A stretch of 64,000 nt of DNA from an uncultured Aquimarina sp. (GCA_947502885.1 CANNBP010000007.1:1-64000); one strand, 5' to 3'; shown: positions 27,709-38,900, numbered from the stretch's first letter. Numbers and translations: made by a program. The notes: generated from the letters alone by a model not told the origin.

Positions 27709-28776
27709 ATGTCAGAAGTTAAAAAAAAGCAGTCTTTACAAAAGCGTAATAATGAGTTGGCAAATGCGAATAGGCAACTGGAAATTTTGAGCAATGGAAT
27801 TTTTGCAAATGGCGAGCTTCCAAAATTTGCTGATAAAATTGCAGAAATAGGGCACAACCCATTACGACCAAATAAATTAGAAATTCTGCAAATAAACGTG
27901 GGGTATATGTGCAATCAGGTTTGCGAGCATTGTCATGTTGATGCTGGCCCGGATCGCAAAGAGATTATGACAAAAGAGACCATGCAACAATGTCTAGATG
28001 TTATAAAAACTACAGGAGCGCATACGCTTGATTTAACCGGAGGAGCCCCAGAAATGAATCCTAATTTTAGATGGTTTGTAGAAGAGGCAAGTAAAGCCGG
28101 AATCAAAGATTTTATTGTGCGTAGTAACCTTACCATAATACGAGCCAATAAAAAATACTATGACCTTCCTGATTTCTTTAAAAAACATAATGTACACGTA
28201 GTTTCTTCGATGCCACATTGGACTAGAGGAAAAACAGATAAACAAAGAGGGAGTGGCGTTTTTGATGCTTCTATAAAAGCGCTTCAAGAACTTAATGATC
28301 GAGGATATGGTATGCCTGATAGTGGGCTTAGGCTTGATCTGGTTTATAATCCTTCTGGCGCATTTTTGCCAGGGGATCAAATGGCAATGGAAAAAGACTT
28401 TAAAAAGGCACTGTTAGAAGATTTTAATATTCAATTTCATAACCTTTTTGCAATTACCAATTTGCCTATTAGTCGATTTTTGGATTATTTGATTGCTTCA
28501 GAAAATTATGAAGATTATATGTATGCTTTGGTAGAAGCGTATAATCCCTCGGCTGTCGCTAATGTGATGTGCACCAATACCATCTCTATAAGTTGGGATG
28601 GATGGTTGTATGATTGTGACTTTAACCAAATGCTAGGACTCAAAGTAGCTAGTAAAGTAAAGCATATAAGTGAATATAATGAAGAGTTACTTCAGAACAG
28701 AAACATAGTGATTTCGCAGCATTGTTATGGGTGTACAGCAGGAGCAGGTAGTAGCTGCCAAGGTACAGTAGCGTAA
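27709..28776 (+). CDS. arsS: Arsenosugar biosynthesis radical SAM protein ArsS
   Basis: 355 aa. The radical SAM cluster motif is Cys68-x3-Cys72-x2-Cys75 (CNQVCEHCHVDAGPD), followed by LDLTGGAPEMNPNFRW. The C-terminal third carries the Cys-rich DUF3641 region: CTNTISISWDGWLYDCDFNQ, then HCYGCTAGAGSSCQG. This architecture defines ArsS, which joins dimethylarsenite to the 5'-deoxyadenosyl group of SAM to give a dimethylarsinoyl-adenosine-type intermediate. It follows the AhpD-like gene and precedes a rhodanese. The CTAGAGSSC stretch keeps Cys, with no selenocysteine TGA here, unlike some relatives annotated as selenoproteins. Confidence 0.93.
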   Translation: MSEVKKKQSLQKRNNELANANRQLEILSNGIFANGELPKFADKIAEIGHNPLRPNKLEILQINVGYMCNQVCEHCHVDAGPDRKEIMTKETMQQCLDVIKTTGAHTLDLTGGAPEMNPNFRWFVEEASKAGIKDFIVRSNLTIIRANKKYYDLPDFFKKHNVHVVSSMPHWTRGKTDKQRGSGVFDASIKALQELNDRGYGMPDSGLRLDLVYNPSGAFLPGDQMAMEKDFKKALLEDFNIQFHNLFAITNLPISRFLDYLIASENYEDYMYALVEAYNPSAVANVMCTNTISISWDGWLYDCDFNQMLGLKVASKVKHISEYNEELLQNRNIVISQHCYGCTAGAGSSCQGTVA

Positions 28777-28899
28777 CAAAAGTTGTGATTTCTGTGATTT
28801 TTGAAACCAAATTTTAATCTTATTTTTTGTAGATTATAGTATATTTGAAAATACCCAAAGTTTTATTTAAAGTACGTATCCGTTTTTAGTATATAGAAA

Positions 28900-29397
28900 A
28901 TGAAAATTAAACTGTATTGTATATTCATTTTGGTATTTCATTATGGTATGGCTCAAGATTCTCTAAAAGAACTTTTGAGTACATATAATGAAGAGAGTGT
29001 ACCTTATATCAAAGTCGAAAAATTTGAAGCTATTCTGGATAAATCGATCATCTTAGATGCAAGAGAAGAAAAAGAATATCAAGTTAGTCATATCAAGAAT
29101 GCCGTTCATGTAGGGTATGATTATTTTAAGATGAAGACAATCAAAAAATTAAATATCCCTAAGGATTCATGTATTGTAGTCTATTGCAGTTTGGGTATTC
29201 GATCAGAAGACATCTCAGAAAAACTAAAGAAAGCAGGATACACAAACGTACATAACTTATACGGAGGTATTTTTGAGTGGAAAAATAATAAATATCCTGT
29301 AATTGATACAACGGGTACGACTACAGAAAAAGTACATGTTTTCTCTAAAGAATGGGGGAAATGGCTACATCATGGAAAAAAAATCTATTCGAATTGA
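28900..29397 (+). CDS. Secreted rhodanese-domain protein
   Basis: 165 aa. The signal peptide ends at GMAQ (residue 18-19). A single rhodanese domain covers ~38-135, with DAREEKEYQVSHIKNAVHVG and the active loop VVYCSLGIRSED (Cys96). The C-terminal tail VFSKEWGKWLHHGKKIYS is commonly seen in this cluster-associated form. It probably acts in the periplasm on sulfur or arsenic-thiol compounds; the substrate is not known. Its stop overlaps the next gene (TTGA at 29394-29397, or a longer overlap if the upstream ATG is used), showing a tight operon. Confidence 0.87.
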   Translation: MKIKLYCIFILVFHYGMAQDSLKELLSTYNEESVPYIKVEKFEAILDKSIILDAREEKEYQVSHIKNAVHVGYDYFKMKTIKKLNIPKDSCIVVYCSLGIRSEDISEKLKKAGYTNVHNLYGGIFEWKNNKYPVIDTTGTTTEKVHVFSKEWGKWLHHGKKIYSN

Positions 29398-29999
29398 GAA
29401 AAAAGAATTTACTATTAATATTTACCAGAAATCCAGAATTAGGTAAATGTAAAACGCGTTTGGCTGAAGCAGTAGGAGATCATGCCGCGTTAGAGATTTA
29501 TAAATTTCTATTAGAACACACCGTAAAGATTACAGAAAATCTAGAAACACAAAAACAAGTACATTACTCTGTAGCTATTCGAGATAATGACCTTTGGAGT
29601 GATAGTGTTTATCAAAAAAAACAACAAGTAGGTGAGGGTTTAGGAGAACGAATGGAGTATGCTTTTGCCCAAGGTTTTGACGAGGGATATCAAAATATTA
29701 TCATTATTGGTAGTGATATGTATGACCTCGCTCAAACAGATATCCAAGAAGCCTTTGAGGCCTTAGAAGCTCATGATTATGTGATTGGCCCTGCTCTGGA
29801 TGGAGGATATTACTTATTTGGAATGAAATCCTTAAATTCACACGTTTTTAAAAACAAAAATTGGGGAACAGAAACGGTATTAAAAGATACGTTAAGTGAT
29901 ATCGATACCAAGAAAGTAAGAATGTTGGAAGAACGTAATGATATAGATTATTATGAAGACATCAAGGATATTGCTGTTTTTCATAAATTTTTAAAATAG
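29394..29999 (+). CDS. TIGR04282/DUF2064-family arsenosugar glycosyltransferase
   Basis: 201 aa from a TTG overlapping the rhodanese stop; an ATG at 29352 gives 215 aa but an unlikely 46-base overlap. The family begins with a strand equivalent to NLLLIFTRNPELGKCKTRLA, the nucleotide-sugar-binding start, which supports the short form. Other blocks are QVGEGLGERM, IIIGSDMYDL and GPALDGGYYLFG. DUF2064 proteins are GT-A-like transferases, and this subfamily is tied to arsenosugar clusters. It probably attaches or activates the sugar-linked aglycone; the acceptor is unknown. Confidence 0.87.
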   Translation: MRKKNLLLIFTRNPELGKCKTRLAEAVGDHAALEIYKFLLEHTVKITENLETQKQVHYSVAIRDNDLWSDSVYQKKQQVGEGLGERMEYAFAQGFDEGYQNIIIIGSDMYDLAQTDIQEAFEALEAHDYVIGPALDGGYYLFGMKSLNSHVFKNKNWGTETVLKDTLSDIDTKKVRMLEERNDIDYYEDIKDIAVFHKFLK

Positions 30000-30060
30000 C
30001 CAAAAACTACCAGACTATCAGTAATAGTAAATAATGTAGAAGGCAATAAATTAGTATTTT

Positions 30061-30873
30061 ATGATTAAATATATAGAAGAAACAACAGAATTCCTTCAGG
30101 AAAAAGGAATTAAAAACCCAGAAATAGGAATTATACTGGGAACGGGATTAGGACAATTGATCGATGAAATAGAGATCATAAAAGAAGTTAGCTATAATCA
30201 TATACCTAATTTTCCGACAGCTACAGTAGAGTTTCATAAAGGAAAACTTATTTATGGAAAACTAGAAGGCAAAACGGTTATCGTTATGCAAGGTAGATTT
30301 CATTTGTATGAAGGATATACATTACAAGATGTAACATATCCAGTGCGAATTATGCGTCAATTAGGGATTAAAACATTATTAGTTTCCAATGCTTCGGGAG
30401 CAGTTAATTTAGACTTTAAAAAAGGAGAGTTAATGCTTATAGATGATCATATCAATCTACAAGGAGGGTCACCACTAGCTTTTAAAGGTGTAGAAGCGCT
30501 AGGTAGTCGTTTTACAGATATGAGTGCCCCTTATGACAAGGATATTAATGCCAAGCTAGAAGCGATTGCAAAGGATAATGGTATTAATTTGCATAAAGGC
30601 GTATACGCATCTGTTGTTGGGCCTCAACTAGAAACTCGAGCCGAGTATCGCTATCTTAGAACCATTGGAGCCGATGCGGTAGGAATGAGTACTGTGCCAG
30701 AGATTATCGTTGCTAATCATTTAGATCTTCGGGTAGCTGCCGTATCTGTATTAACAGATGAATGTGATCCAGATAACTTAGCACCTGTAGATATTTCTGA
30801 AATTATAGCTATGGCAGAAAAGGCAGAGCCAGAAATGATTACGCTTTTTAAAGAATTAATAAAAATATTGTAA
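30061..30873 (+). CDS. Purine nucleoside phosphorylase, family I
   Basis: 270 aa, the usual length of trimeric PNPs. Motifs: ILGTGLGQLIDEI (phosphate loop), MQGRFHLYEGY, LLVSNASGAVN, GVYASVVGPQLETRAEYR and DAVGMSTVPEIIVANH. It cleaves purine nucleosides with phosphate to base and ribose 1-phosphate. Placed between the TIGR04282 transferase and ArsM, it is a likely catalyst for removing adenine from the dimethylarsinoyl-adenosine product of ArsS; this is inferred from context. It is 61 bases after the transferase and 94 bases before arsM. Confidence 0.92.
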   Translation: MIKYIEETTEFLQEKGIKNPEIGIILGTGLGQLIDEIEIIKEVSYNHIPNFPTATVEFHKGKLIYGKLEGKTVIVMQGRFHLYEGYTLQDVTYPVRIMRQLGIKTLLVSNASGAVNLDFKKGELMLIDDHINLQGGSPLAFKGVEALGSRFTDMSAPYDKDINAKLEAIAKDNGINLHKGVYASVVGPQLETRAEYRYLRTIGADAVGMSTVPEIIVANHLDLRVAAVSVLTDECDPDNLAPVDISEIIAMAEKAEPEMITLFKELIKIL

Positions 30874-30967
30874 GTACTGTTGAAAGTTTTGTAGTCTTTT
30901 TACGACAGAGGTAGTTACAACCCCAAAAATAGATGTGCCACTAGGGCAATAGAATAAAATATAATGT

Positions 30968-31936
30968 ATGAGCTATTTAGAAACCACACACGATGTATAT
31001 AAAGAAGCAGCGTTAACTCCAGATGTTGGATTATGCTGTACTACCAATCCTATATGGGAATTACCAGGGCTTAAAATCCCTAAAATAATGCAAGAAATGA
31101 ATTATGGTTGTGGTAGTACGGTTAATGCAAGAGATTTAACCAATTCTCCAAAAACATTGTATGTAGGTGTTGGTGGCGGAATGGAGCTATTGCAATTCTC
31201 GTATTTTTCTCGTCAAAAGAACGGAGTAATCGGTGTAGATGTAGTAAATGAGATGCTAGAAGCTTCTCGTAAAAACTTTAAAGAAGCCGAAAAACAAAAC
31301 GATTGGTTTAAAAGTGAGTTTGTAGACTTAAGATATGGTGATGCACTTAATTTACCAGTAGAAGATAATAGTATAGATGTAGCAGCACAAAACTGCTTGT
31401 TTAATATTTTTAAAGAAGAAGATCTTCGTAAAGCTATCGAAGAAATGTATCGCGTATTAAAACCTCATGGTAGACTGGTGATGAGTGACCCTACATGTGA
31501 GCAACCTATGAATGATACATTGCGTAATGACGAGCGACTTAGAGCATTGTGTTTAAGTGGTAGTTTACCCATAGCAGAATATGTAAAAGCACTAACCGAT
31601 GTAGGTTTTGGGACTATCGAGATTAGAGCAAGAAAACCTTATCGTATCCTAGATCCTAAAAATTATGCTACCGACGAGTTGATTTATATCGAATCTATAG
31701 AAGTAGCGGCAATCAAAGATCCTATGCCAGAAGATGGACCGTGTGTATTTACGGGTAAAGCAGCAATTTATTTTGGTAGTGAAGATTATTTTGATGACAA
31801 AAAAGGACATGTATTATTAAAAAATCAGCCTATTGCAGTATGCGATAAGACTGCAGGTGCATTGGCCGATTTAGGTAGGGATGATATTTATATTAGCGAA
31901 TCAACCTATCATTATGATGGAGGAGGGTGTTGCTAG
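30968..31936 (+). CDS. arsM: Arsenite methyltransferase ArsM (arsenosugar type)
   Basis: 322 aa. The Rossmann SAM-binding part has YVGVGGGMELLQF, VIGVDVVNEML and AQNCLFNIFKE. Cysteines likely to bind As(III) are Cys23-Cys24 (GLCCTTN), Cys48 (NYGCGS) and the C-terminal GGGCC (Cys321, Cys322). The LVMSDPTCEQPMNDTL motif and the second half are typical of the arsenosugar-type ArsM rather than the detoxification type. It methylates arsenite to dimethylarsenite, the substrate of ArsS. It is the last gene of this operon and is followed by a strong terminator. No arsR, arsB or arsC is nearby. Confidence 0.93.
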   Translation: MSYLETTHDVYKEAALTPDVGLCCTTNPIWELPGLKIPKIMQEMNYGCGSTVNARDLTNSPKTLYVGVGGGMELLQFSYFSRQKNGVIGVDVVNEMLEASRKNFKEAEKQNDWFKSEFVDLRYGDALNLPVEDNSIDVAAQNCLFNIFKEEDLRKAIEEMYRVLKPHGRLVMSDPTCEQPMNDTLRNDERLRALCLSGSLPIAEYVKALTDVGFGTIEIRARKPYRILDPKNYATDELIYIESIEVAAIKDPMPEDGPCVFTGKAAIYFGSEDYFDDKKGHVLLKNQPIAVCDKTAGALADLGRDDIYISESTYHYDGGGCC

Positions 31937-31972
31937 TATTTAAAAAGTTTACTTACAATAAGTGTTAATAAG

Positions 31973-32017
31973 AAAAGCTACAATACTCAAAAAGGTGTTG
32001 TAGCTTTTTGTTTTTTC
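31973..32017 (+). terminator. Terminator after arsM
   Basis: AAAAGCTACAA and TTGTAGCTTTT form a perfect 11-base stem around a short loop, followed by TGTTTTTTC. It lies 36 bases after the arsM stop. Confidence 0.85.
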
Positions 32018-32079
32018 TAAAACAAATCTTTATTCGAGTTCACGTTATTACAGAGATTAATAATTGTTTTTTTTCTTAC

Positions 32080-32225
32080 GAAAGCGCCCGCAGGTAATGT
32101 AAGGCCAATTACCACTGTGGTGAAAGCGTCCGCAGGTAATGTAAAGCTAATTACCACTGTGGAGAAAGGGTCCGCAAGTAATGTAAGGCCAATTGTTGTT
32201 GTGAGAAACCTTCCGCAAATCATGT
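32080..32225. repeat. Tandem repeat with 42-base period (about 3.5 copies)
   Basis: Units begin GAAAG(C/G)G at 32080, 32122 and 32164, with a decayed unit at 32205. Each unit contains CCGCAGGTAATGTAA then AATTACCACTGTGG-like sequence. There are no spacers, so this is a minisatellite, not CRISPR. A minus-strand frame through it (32017-32223) reads a 14-residue repeat (TLPADAFTTVVIG-type) but is probably not a gene. The rest of 31937-32494 holds only the terminators and nothing else supportable. Confidence 0.8.
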
Positions 32226-32418
32226 AAAGTCTATTGTCGAGATTATAAGCACATTTTTATAACCAGAGTTTAATTTATATGGAAATCGGGGGGATAAAAC
32301 ATCAAAATATACCTGCAGTGTAAAAATATCTATCCAGTATACCGTTGCAAAATTCATGAAATATAGTGCCTTTTTATTATGAAATTTATAATTTCTACTC
32401 ATATCTGCTAAAGTAAAA

Positions 32419-32450
32419 CAAACCGATTTCATAAAATGAAACCGGTTTGT
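32419..32450 (-). terminator. Terminator of the minus-strand RHS/lipoprotein locus
   Basis: ACAAACCGATTTCAT and ATGAAACCGGTTTGT pair with one mismatch around AAA. On the minus strand the stem is followed by TTTTAC. It ends transcription arriving from the lipoprotein gene at 32495. Confidence 0.7.
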
Positions 32451-32479
32451 TTGTGTTACACTTATAGTTTACTTAGGAT

Positions 32480-32516
32480 GCCACTAAGCAGAACTTAGCG
32501 GGAGCGAGGATTATCA
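32480..32516. repeat. Junction repeat family C, copy 4
   Basis: A minus-oriented copy of the element clustered at 10041-10246: CCACTAAGCAGAACTTAGCG followed by GGAGCGAGGATTATC. It overlaps the last codons of the lipoprotein gene at 32495; the final PDNPRSR and stop are encoded inside the repeat. Confidence 0.7.
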
Positions 32517-32956
32517 GGTTGTATCACCTTCTTAGTTTGTAAAGTATCTATGTAGGGACTACTTTCTTTATTTAGAACTAAAGTTTTATTGTTTAGAACT
32601 TTATATGAAGTTGAGTATAAAACATTATAAGGTTCTTTAATCTCATCATAACACCCTATTTGTAATCTAACTATATTATCAACATGCCTATATTCCTCTA
32701 ATTTAACATAACGCAATACTTTTTGAATGGTATCAACAGTTATATTTTTAAATCTTGAGCATTTTTTCAATTCTAAAGTTTTTCCTTTATTTTTTACTAC
32801 CACATTCAAACTTCCTTTTTCTCTATATTTTAAAAAGAAATCTTGTTGCGTCGTTTTTTTAAATGCATCACAAAGAATACTACATTTTTTTTTCTTAAAA
32901 CTAGCACAAGATAGACAGATGATATATATAAGAATTAAATAAAATATTTTATTCAT
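32495..32956 (-). CDS. Lipoprotein, probable immunity partner of the RHS protein
   Basis: 153 aa from the ATG at 32956, which lies one base after the RHS stop. A start at 32983 is possible but adds only a basic nonapeptide. The signal MNKIFYLILIYIICLSC gives a lipobox Cys at residue 17. The mature part has several cysteines (KKKCSILC, KKCSRFK, IGCYDE) and a beta-rich middle. Direct adjacency to the toxin-like tip of the large RHS gene suggests immunity or chaperone function (inference). Its C-terminus is formed by the repeat at 32480, so that end may have been altered by recombination. Confidence 0.7.
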   Translation of the reverse strand: MNKIFYLILIYIICLSCASFKKKKCSILCDAFKKTTQQDFFLKYREKGSLNVVVKNKGKTLELKKCSRFKNITVDTIQKVLRYVKLEEYRHVDNIVRLQIGCYDEIKEPYNVLYSTSYKVLNNKTLVLNKESSPYIDTLQTKKVIQPDNPRSR

Positions 32957-32957
32957 T

Positions 32958-35900
32958 TTAATTTCCTTTTTTAACCTTTTCAATAAGGGCTATAGCTTCT
33001 TTCTTTTCGGCTTCCGTAGCTTCAATATTTTTCATCTGACCAAATCCCTTAAATTCGTGTCCTCCATGACTTCCTGTCCATTTACCATCGTCATTTTGAA
33101 TCCATGTTATAAGTTCTCCTCCAAAATTACCTGGGTCCGTATCTGAAGATGTTGTTAATACATAAAATGACATGGTGTTTACTTCTTTTCCATCAATCTC
33201 TGTCGTTCCTTTAGTAATCTCACTTGCTAAGAGAACAGCATGACCTTCCATATCACCAACTTCACCCATGAAAACAATATCTCCTAATTCTCCTTTACTA
33301 ATGTCAGAAACAAATTCTCTATCGGTACCATCACCTTCTTTAAACCATTTCATTCCTCCTGTATCATGTGAACGTCCTTTAAAGCCTCCTCTTTTAGTAG
33401 AAAAACCTGTTTTCAATGTTGCCATAGTATTGTCATCGGCTCCATTCATGTAAGATGTCCAACAACTTTCATAACATACCGTTTGTGTAGGAACTTTACC
33501 TTTTTTAAATGTCCAACCTCCCTTACCTCCATACCATTGGTTAAAAGGAATTCCTTTGTTTGCCATATTCCTAGCGGCCCAAATCAAAGCAGGTAAATTT
33601 TCACGACCATCAGGATCAACATAGAATATTGGGTTGTTATTAAATGATGTATAAGATGAAACGTATGGAAACTTTTCTGCTAAAGGATCTAGATTCATCC
33701 AACGTCCTAAAGAGGCATCATAGTTTCTTGCATGAAAATCCAACCACTCAAGACCTAACTCGTTTTGTTCTTCTTTACCATTATACCCATATTCATGACG
33801 TCTGCCAAAAACAGTGCTATTATACCCCTTATGCTGTAATCCAAAAGGATAATAATTCTTTTCTTCTACAATCTCACTTTGAGTGATGGTACCATCTTTA
33901 TTCTGGTCTTTATACGATAATCTAATGTTACCTAAATGATCTTTGTATTGATATATATACTCATACCCGTCATCATCTTTTTCTACATAACCTTCTGCAT
34001 GATTAAAGAACGCTAATACTCCATTTTTATACACAAAATTACTAGCGTAATCTGTGGTTGTGGTGGTACTCCTTTCGGTCACTATTTTTCGCTGTTTCGC
34101 TCCTGTAGCATCATACACATAGGTAATGTTTCCGTTGTTTGATGTATTTGCTACAGTTACTTCTTCTGGTAAATTTAAGTGATTGTAAGTAATATTACTA
34201 ATCCCTTTGTTACGATCGATAGTCATGTTTCCGTTGGCATCATAAATATAAGTCTCCAAAGGATGCCCGGTTCCTGTTAGTTTAAACCCTGTAGTTAACG
34301 ATGCTCCATCTGATACTCTTTCTAGTTTGTTACCCGTATTGTAAGCATAAGTCAGGTTGTCCATAACCCCAAAGCTTGTTGCTGCTTCGTTCATATGTCC
34401 TTTTCTAGTTAAACTCATAATATTACCATTTTTATCATAAGTAACATTGCTTAGATTATAATGTGTAGTATTATCGGTAGCACCAGTTATTCTGTTTAAT
34501 GCATCATAGGTATATACATATGCATTACTTATCGGGTTATTAGGTGGGCTGGGGTTAACACTTTTTGTTTTCCAGTAGGTCTCACTAATATTTCCATTGT
34601 ATAAAGCAGTGCCGCCCTGAGTGGTTTTATCGTAATTAATACCAAAGGCAAATAGGTCTGTGCCTAAGTTAGCCGGGTCGTTAATTTTTGATAACCACCC
34701 TCTTACATTATAACTGTAATCTACTGTTTGTAAACCATCACCAGTTTCTTTGGTGATTAATTGTCCTAACTCATCATAGGTATTGGTAACAATAACCTCT
34801 TCTTGTAGGTTATCGATTTTTTGCGTTTGCTTAAGTAACCTACCTGCATGATCATATTCAAACAGATCAGAGGTAATTAACATCTTTCCATTTTTTAAGT
34901 GTACAGAAAGATTTTGTTCTGCTTTACCGCCAAAATCCAGTTTGGTCAGATTCCAATCTGTTGTTCCCAAATACTCATTTTTGGTGATTGTTTCCCAAGG
35001 TCTTCCTTTTTCATCATAATAAATAGTGGTTGTCGTCCAGTCGTTAGTTCCTAATACGCGTATTTGGGATACGGTTGTCAGACCCTTTACATTACCAGTA
35101 GCGGTCATACCATTCCATGCAATAGGGGTAGTAGCTGGGTTAGGGTCAACTAGATTGCCCAATTCATAATCATCGTAGTAGTTAATAGTTAAAACTTTAT
35201 CTACAACAATAGGAGTAGCCTCTATGGTATAGTAAATAGAAGTTCCTGCAATGGTTTGTGGGGTAGCCGTTCTGGTTTCAAAATGAACAGTTCTTTCGGG
35301 ATCATTTATAATTCCCTGAAAAACACTTCTTGATAAATTAACATTTTTGATTCCTGTATAGGCAACTCTACCAAAGGCATCATACTTGGTAAATAACCAT
35401 TGGTTTTTGGCTTTTAGATTAGCATCCTGTGTTAAGATAGGTTGGTCTAGTTTGTTGTATACGATATACTCCCATCCTTTACCCGGGATTTTCTTCTCGA
35501 TGAGTCGGTTTCTTTCGTCATATCGGTATTGATAACATAATTCGTCAAGTTCGACTTGATCTACTCCGTCTGTCGTATTTACTTTTGGTGGAATCACAAA
35601 GCTTAAATTGCCTAGGGTGTCATATACATAATATGTATCATGAAAATCAAATCCTGGGGCACCTCTTTCTCCATTACTATTAAATGTTCGTTTAAGAACG
35701 ACTTGCCCTTCTTTATTGGTAAACTCAACCGTAGTACGATCGTTACCATCGACTGGTGTCCAGTTTTCGTCTTTGGTAATGTTCTTAAATAAAACATGAG
35801 CCGGATAAAAATTAGTTTTAACCAATGTGGTATTTACCCCTGTACCGGTAACATCAAAATTGATAACTTCGTTGGCAGCATTGGTATGATACTGCATTTT

Positions 35901-38900
35901 GATCGTATGGTTTAACGAGATTTTCTCATCATAACTTTTTAAAATAGGTTGATTAAGATCTACTGTTATAAAGGTATCCAGAGATACAATCTCTTGTAAA
36001 GTTTCGGTATCAGAAGATAATACAAAGGCATTATTAATGATCTTTAATCGATATGATGTTGGATTCTCATCTCCATCTATCAAATTACCCAAATCCAAAT
36101 ATTCAATAGTTTTTCTAGTTTTGATATGATCTATTATTCCTAACTCTAGCGGATGAGGTTCGTTATCTGTTTGTATTGATAGAGAAAAAGGAGAACCACT
36201 AGCTTGAAAAGTTAAGACATTATTAGCATCAATTTTTAATACTACTTTATTATACCTTATCTCTTCGTCATGACCACCTTCAGGTTGGCTCAATTCTGGA
36301 TCAAAAAAGTATTGAGCGTTCCATTGCTTACTTGTATATCCAAAATACCATTGTGGCATGGCTTCATACTGAGGGTTGACCAATTGTACATTTTCAGGAT
36401 CATACTCCCAGCTTTTTCCCGGAGCTGCTTGTTCGATTACTCGATTCAAAGGAGAGTTTTCATATACCTGTTGAGAATATGGGTTTGTCGTATGATCATA
36501 TCTTGAGGTATTATAACGCCCTTCTATATTGGGTTTTATAGCTGTATAAAAAGCACCTTGATTATTAGCGATTTCTGTAGGTAAAAAACCTAGCGCCTGT
36601 CTGCCAATAACATCATATTCTGTGTGCGTTGTGATATCACCAAGTTGCGGTGATTGTTTGATAGCCACTTGTTGTTTGGGCCTTCCTAACCCATCATAGT
36701 AGGTAACACCTTCGATAACATCACTTTGATTTTGGATAGCACCAGGAGAACTCAATGCTTTTTGATAAGTTCTGGTATAGATATAGTTTTCGTTTTGACT
36801 TAGCGTCACATTCTGATAAGGAGTTTCTAAACAGCCTCGATCTGGTCCTGATTCTGAGGGGCACAGATCATCTGCATTGCTAACATAGTCTTGTGGTTGT
36901 GTACACTGTGTTTGTGTTGTATTAGGGTCTCCAAAGCCATCATTGTCATTGTCTGCATACCATACTGTTGTTGGATTTAGAGAAGAATCAGTATCATTAC
37001 AATCGTTGTTATTGGTTACATAACCAGACGGTTGTGTACACTGTGTTTTTGTAACATTAGGGTTTCCATAACCATCGTTGTCACTGTCTGCATACCAAAT
37101 GGTTTGCGGGTGTATTGATGGATTTGTATCATCACAATCACCTAGAGGTAAGGTGGTTTGTACATATCCAGCACCGGGAGAACCACATTGAGTTATTGTA
37201 GAAACTGCATACCCGTCACCATCTGCATCGAGATACCAATCTACCAAAGGAGTTACAGTATAGTTAATTACACGTGCATTACCCCAACATCCAGAAGTAT
37301 TGTCTCTTAATCTCAAGTAGTATGTAGTACCTGTTGTTAAAGTGATCGCTTCTCTTGAATTTTCAGTACTGGTTCCTGTGGCACTACTTTGCCAATAGGC
37401 TGTAAATACATTTAGAACGGTCTCTCTTGTTAATACTGTATTGCCACAATTATTAGTAATTGTTGGTGTAACAGGAATAGGCGGTATTACATTAATGGTA
37501 TACGGGATGGTTCGGGTAGCACTCCAACATCCTGAAGCATTGTTTTTTGCTCTTAAGTAATAGTTGGTACCACTGGTTAGGGTAACCGAAGCCGACGAGT
37601 TACTGGTACTTGTACCAGAGGCACTACTTTGCCAATACCATGTAGTTCCTGTAGGAGGGTTATTTCTGGTAAGTACTGTACTACCACAATGCTTAGTAAT
37701 CGCGGGTAGGGTTGGCGTAGCAGGAACAGCTTTAATAGTATAATTAACTACTCGTGACGAACTCCAACAAGCTGTTGATGCTTTGTAGGCTCTCAAGTAA
37801 TAAGTGTTTCCGCTAGTTCGGGTTACACTACTACTGGCATTACTGGTGCTGGTACCAGAAGCACTACTTTGCCAATACCATGTGATACCATTAGGTGGGC
37901 TAGTTCGGGTTAAGACACTGTTCCCGCAATTATTGGTTACTGATGGTAATGTCGGACTAGCAGGAGCTTCTTTAAATTCGTAGGATACTTTTCTGGCGGT
38001 ACTCCAACATCCTGTACTATTGTTTCTTGCTCTTAAGAAATAGATGCTTCCGCTAGTTCTGGTAATTGATACCGAAGCATTACCAGTACTGGTACCAGAA
38101 GCACTACTTTGCCAATACCAGGTTACACCACTTGGTGGATTTCCTCTGCTTAAAATACTGCTGCCACAACCATTAAGCACATCTGCTGCTGCAGGTTGTG
38201 AGGGTGTACTTCTGATGCTGTAGGAAACCGTACGAGCGGTACTCCAGCATCCTGTACTATTATTTCTTGCTCTTAAGTAATAGATACTACCACTAGTTCG
38301 GGTGATTGCACTACTACTATTTGCAGTACTCGTACCGCCAGCAGAACTTTGCCAGTACCAGATGATACCACTCGGAGGATTGCTTCGAGTCAATATACTT
38401 TGACCACATTGGTTACTTACCGAAGGCGATGTTGGAGTAGAAGGTGCAATATTGATACTATAGTTTATCGTTCTGGTTGTACCCCAGCATCCTGTTGAGC
38501 TATTAAAATAGCGTAAGTAATATCGGTTACCAGAGGTTCTTTTGATCGTAGTTTCTGAGTTGGCTTTACTGGTTCCTGATGCAGAACTTTGCCAGTAGGC
38601 AGTAATACTACCACTTGCTATAAGTGTTTGTGTTAGTTGGGTATAACCGCAACGATTTGTAATTTGGGGTGTGGGCGGAGCACCAGGGATAGATTTGATA
38701 CTGTAGTTAACCGTTCTGGCAGTACTCCAACATCCTGAGCTACTATTTCTTGCCCTTAAATAGTAGGTGCTTCCACTAGTTCTGGTAATCGAAGTGGCAG
38801 AGTTCGAGGTACTGGTTCCAGACGAGCTACTTTGCCAATACCAGATCATGCCTCCAGGAGGGTTACCTCGGGTTAAGGTACTACTTCCGCAATTGTTGGA

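Noticed and set aside
27291..31936. Arsenic resistance operon
   Set aside because: No ArsR, ArsB/Acr3 or ArsC is present; the set ArsM-ArsS-PNP-transferases is biosynthetic.
32017..32223. Minus-strand 68-codon repetitive frame
   Set aside because: It arises from the tandem repeat, has no ribosome-binding context and overlaps the arsM terminator region.
32080..32225. Possible CRISPR array
   Set aside because: The 42-base units are contiguous, with no unique spacers and no cas genes nearby.
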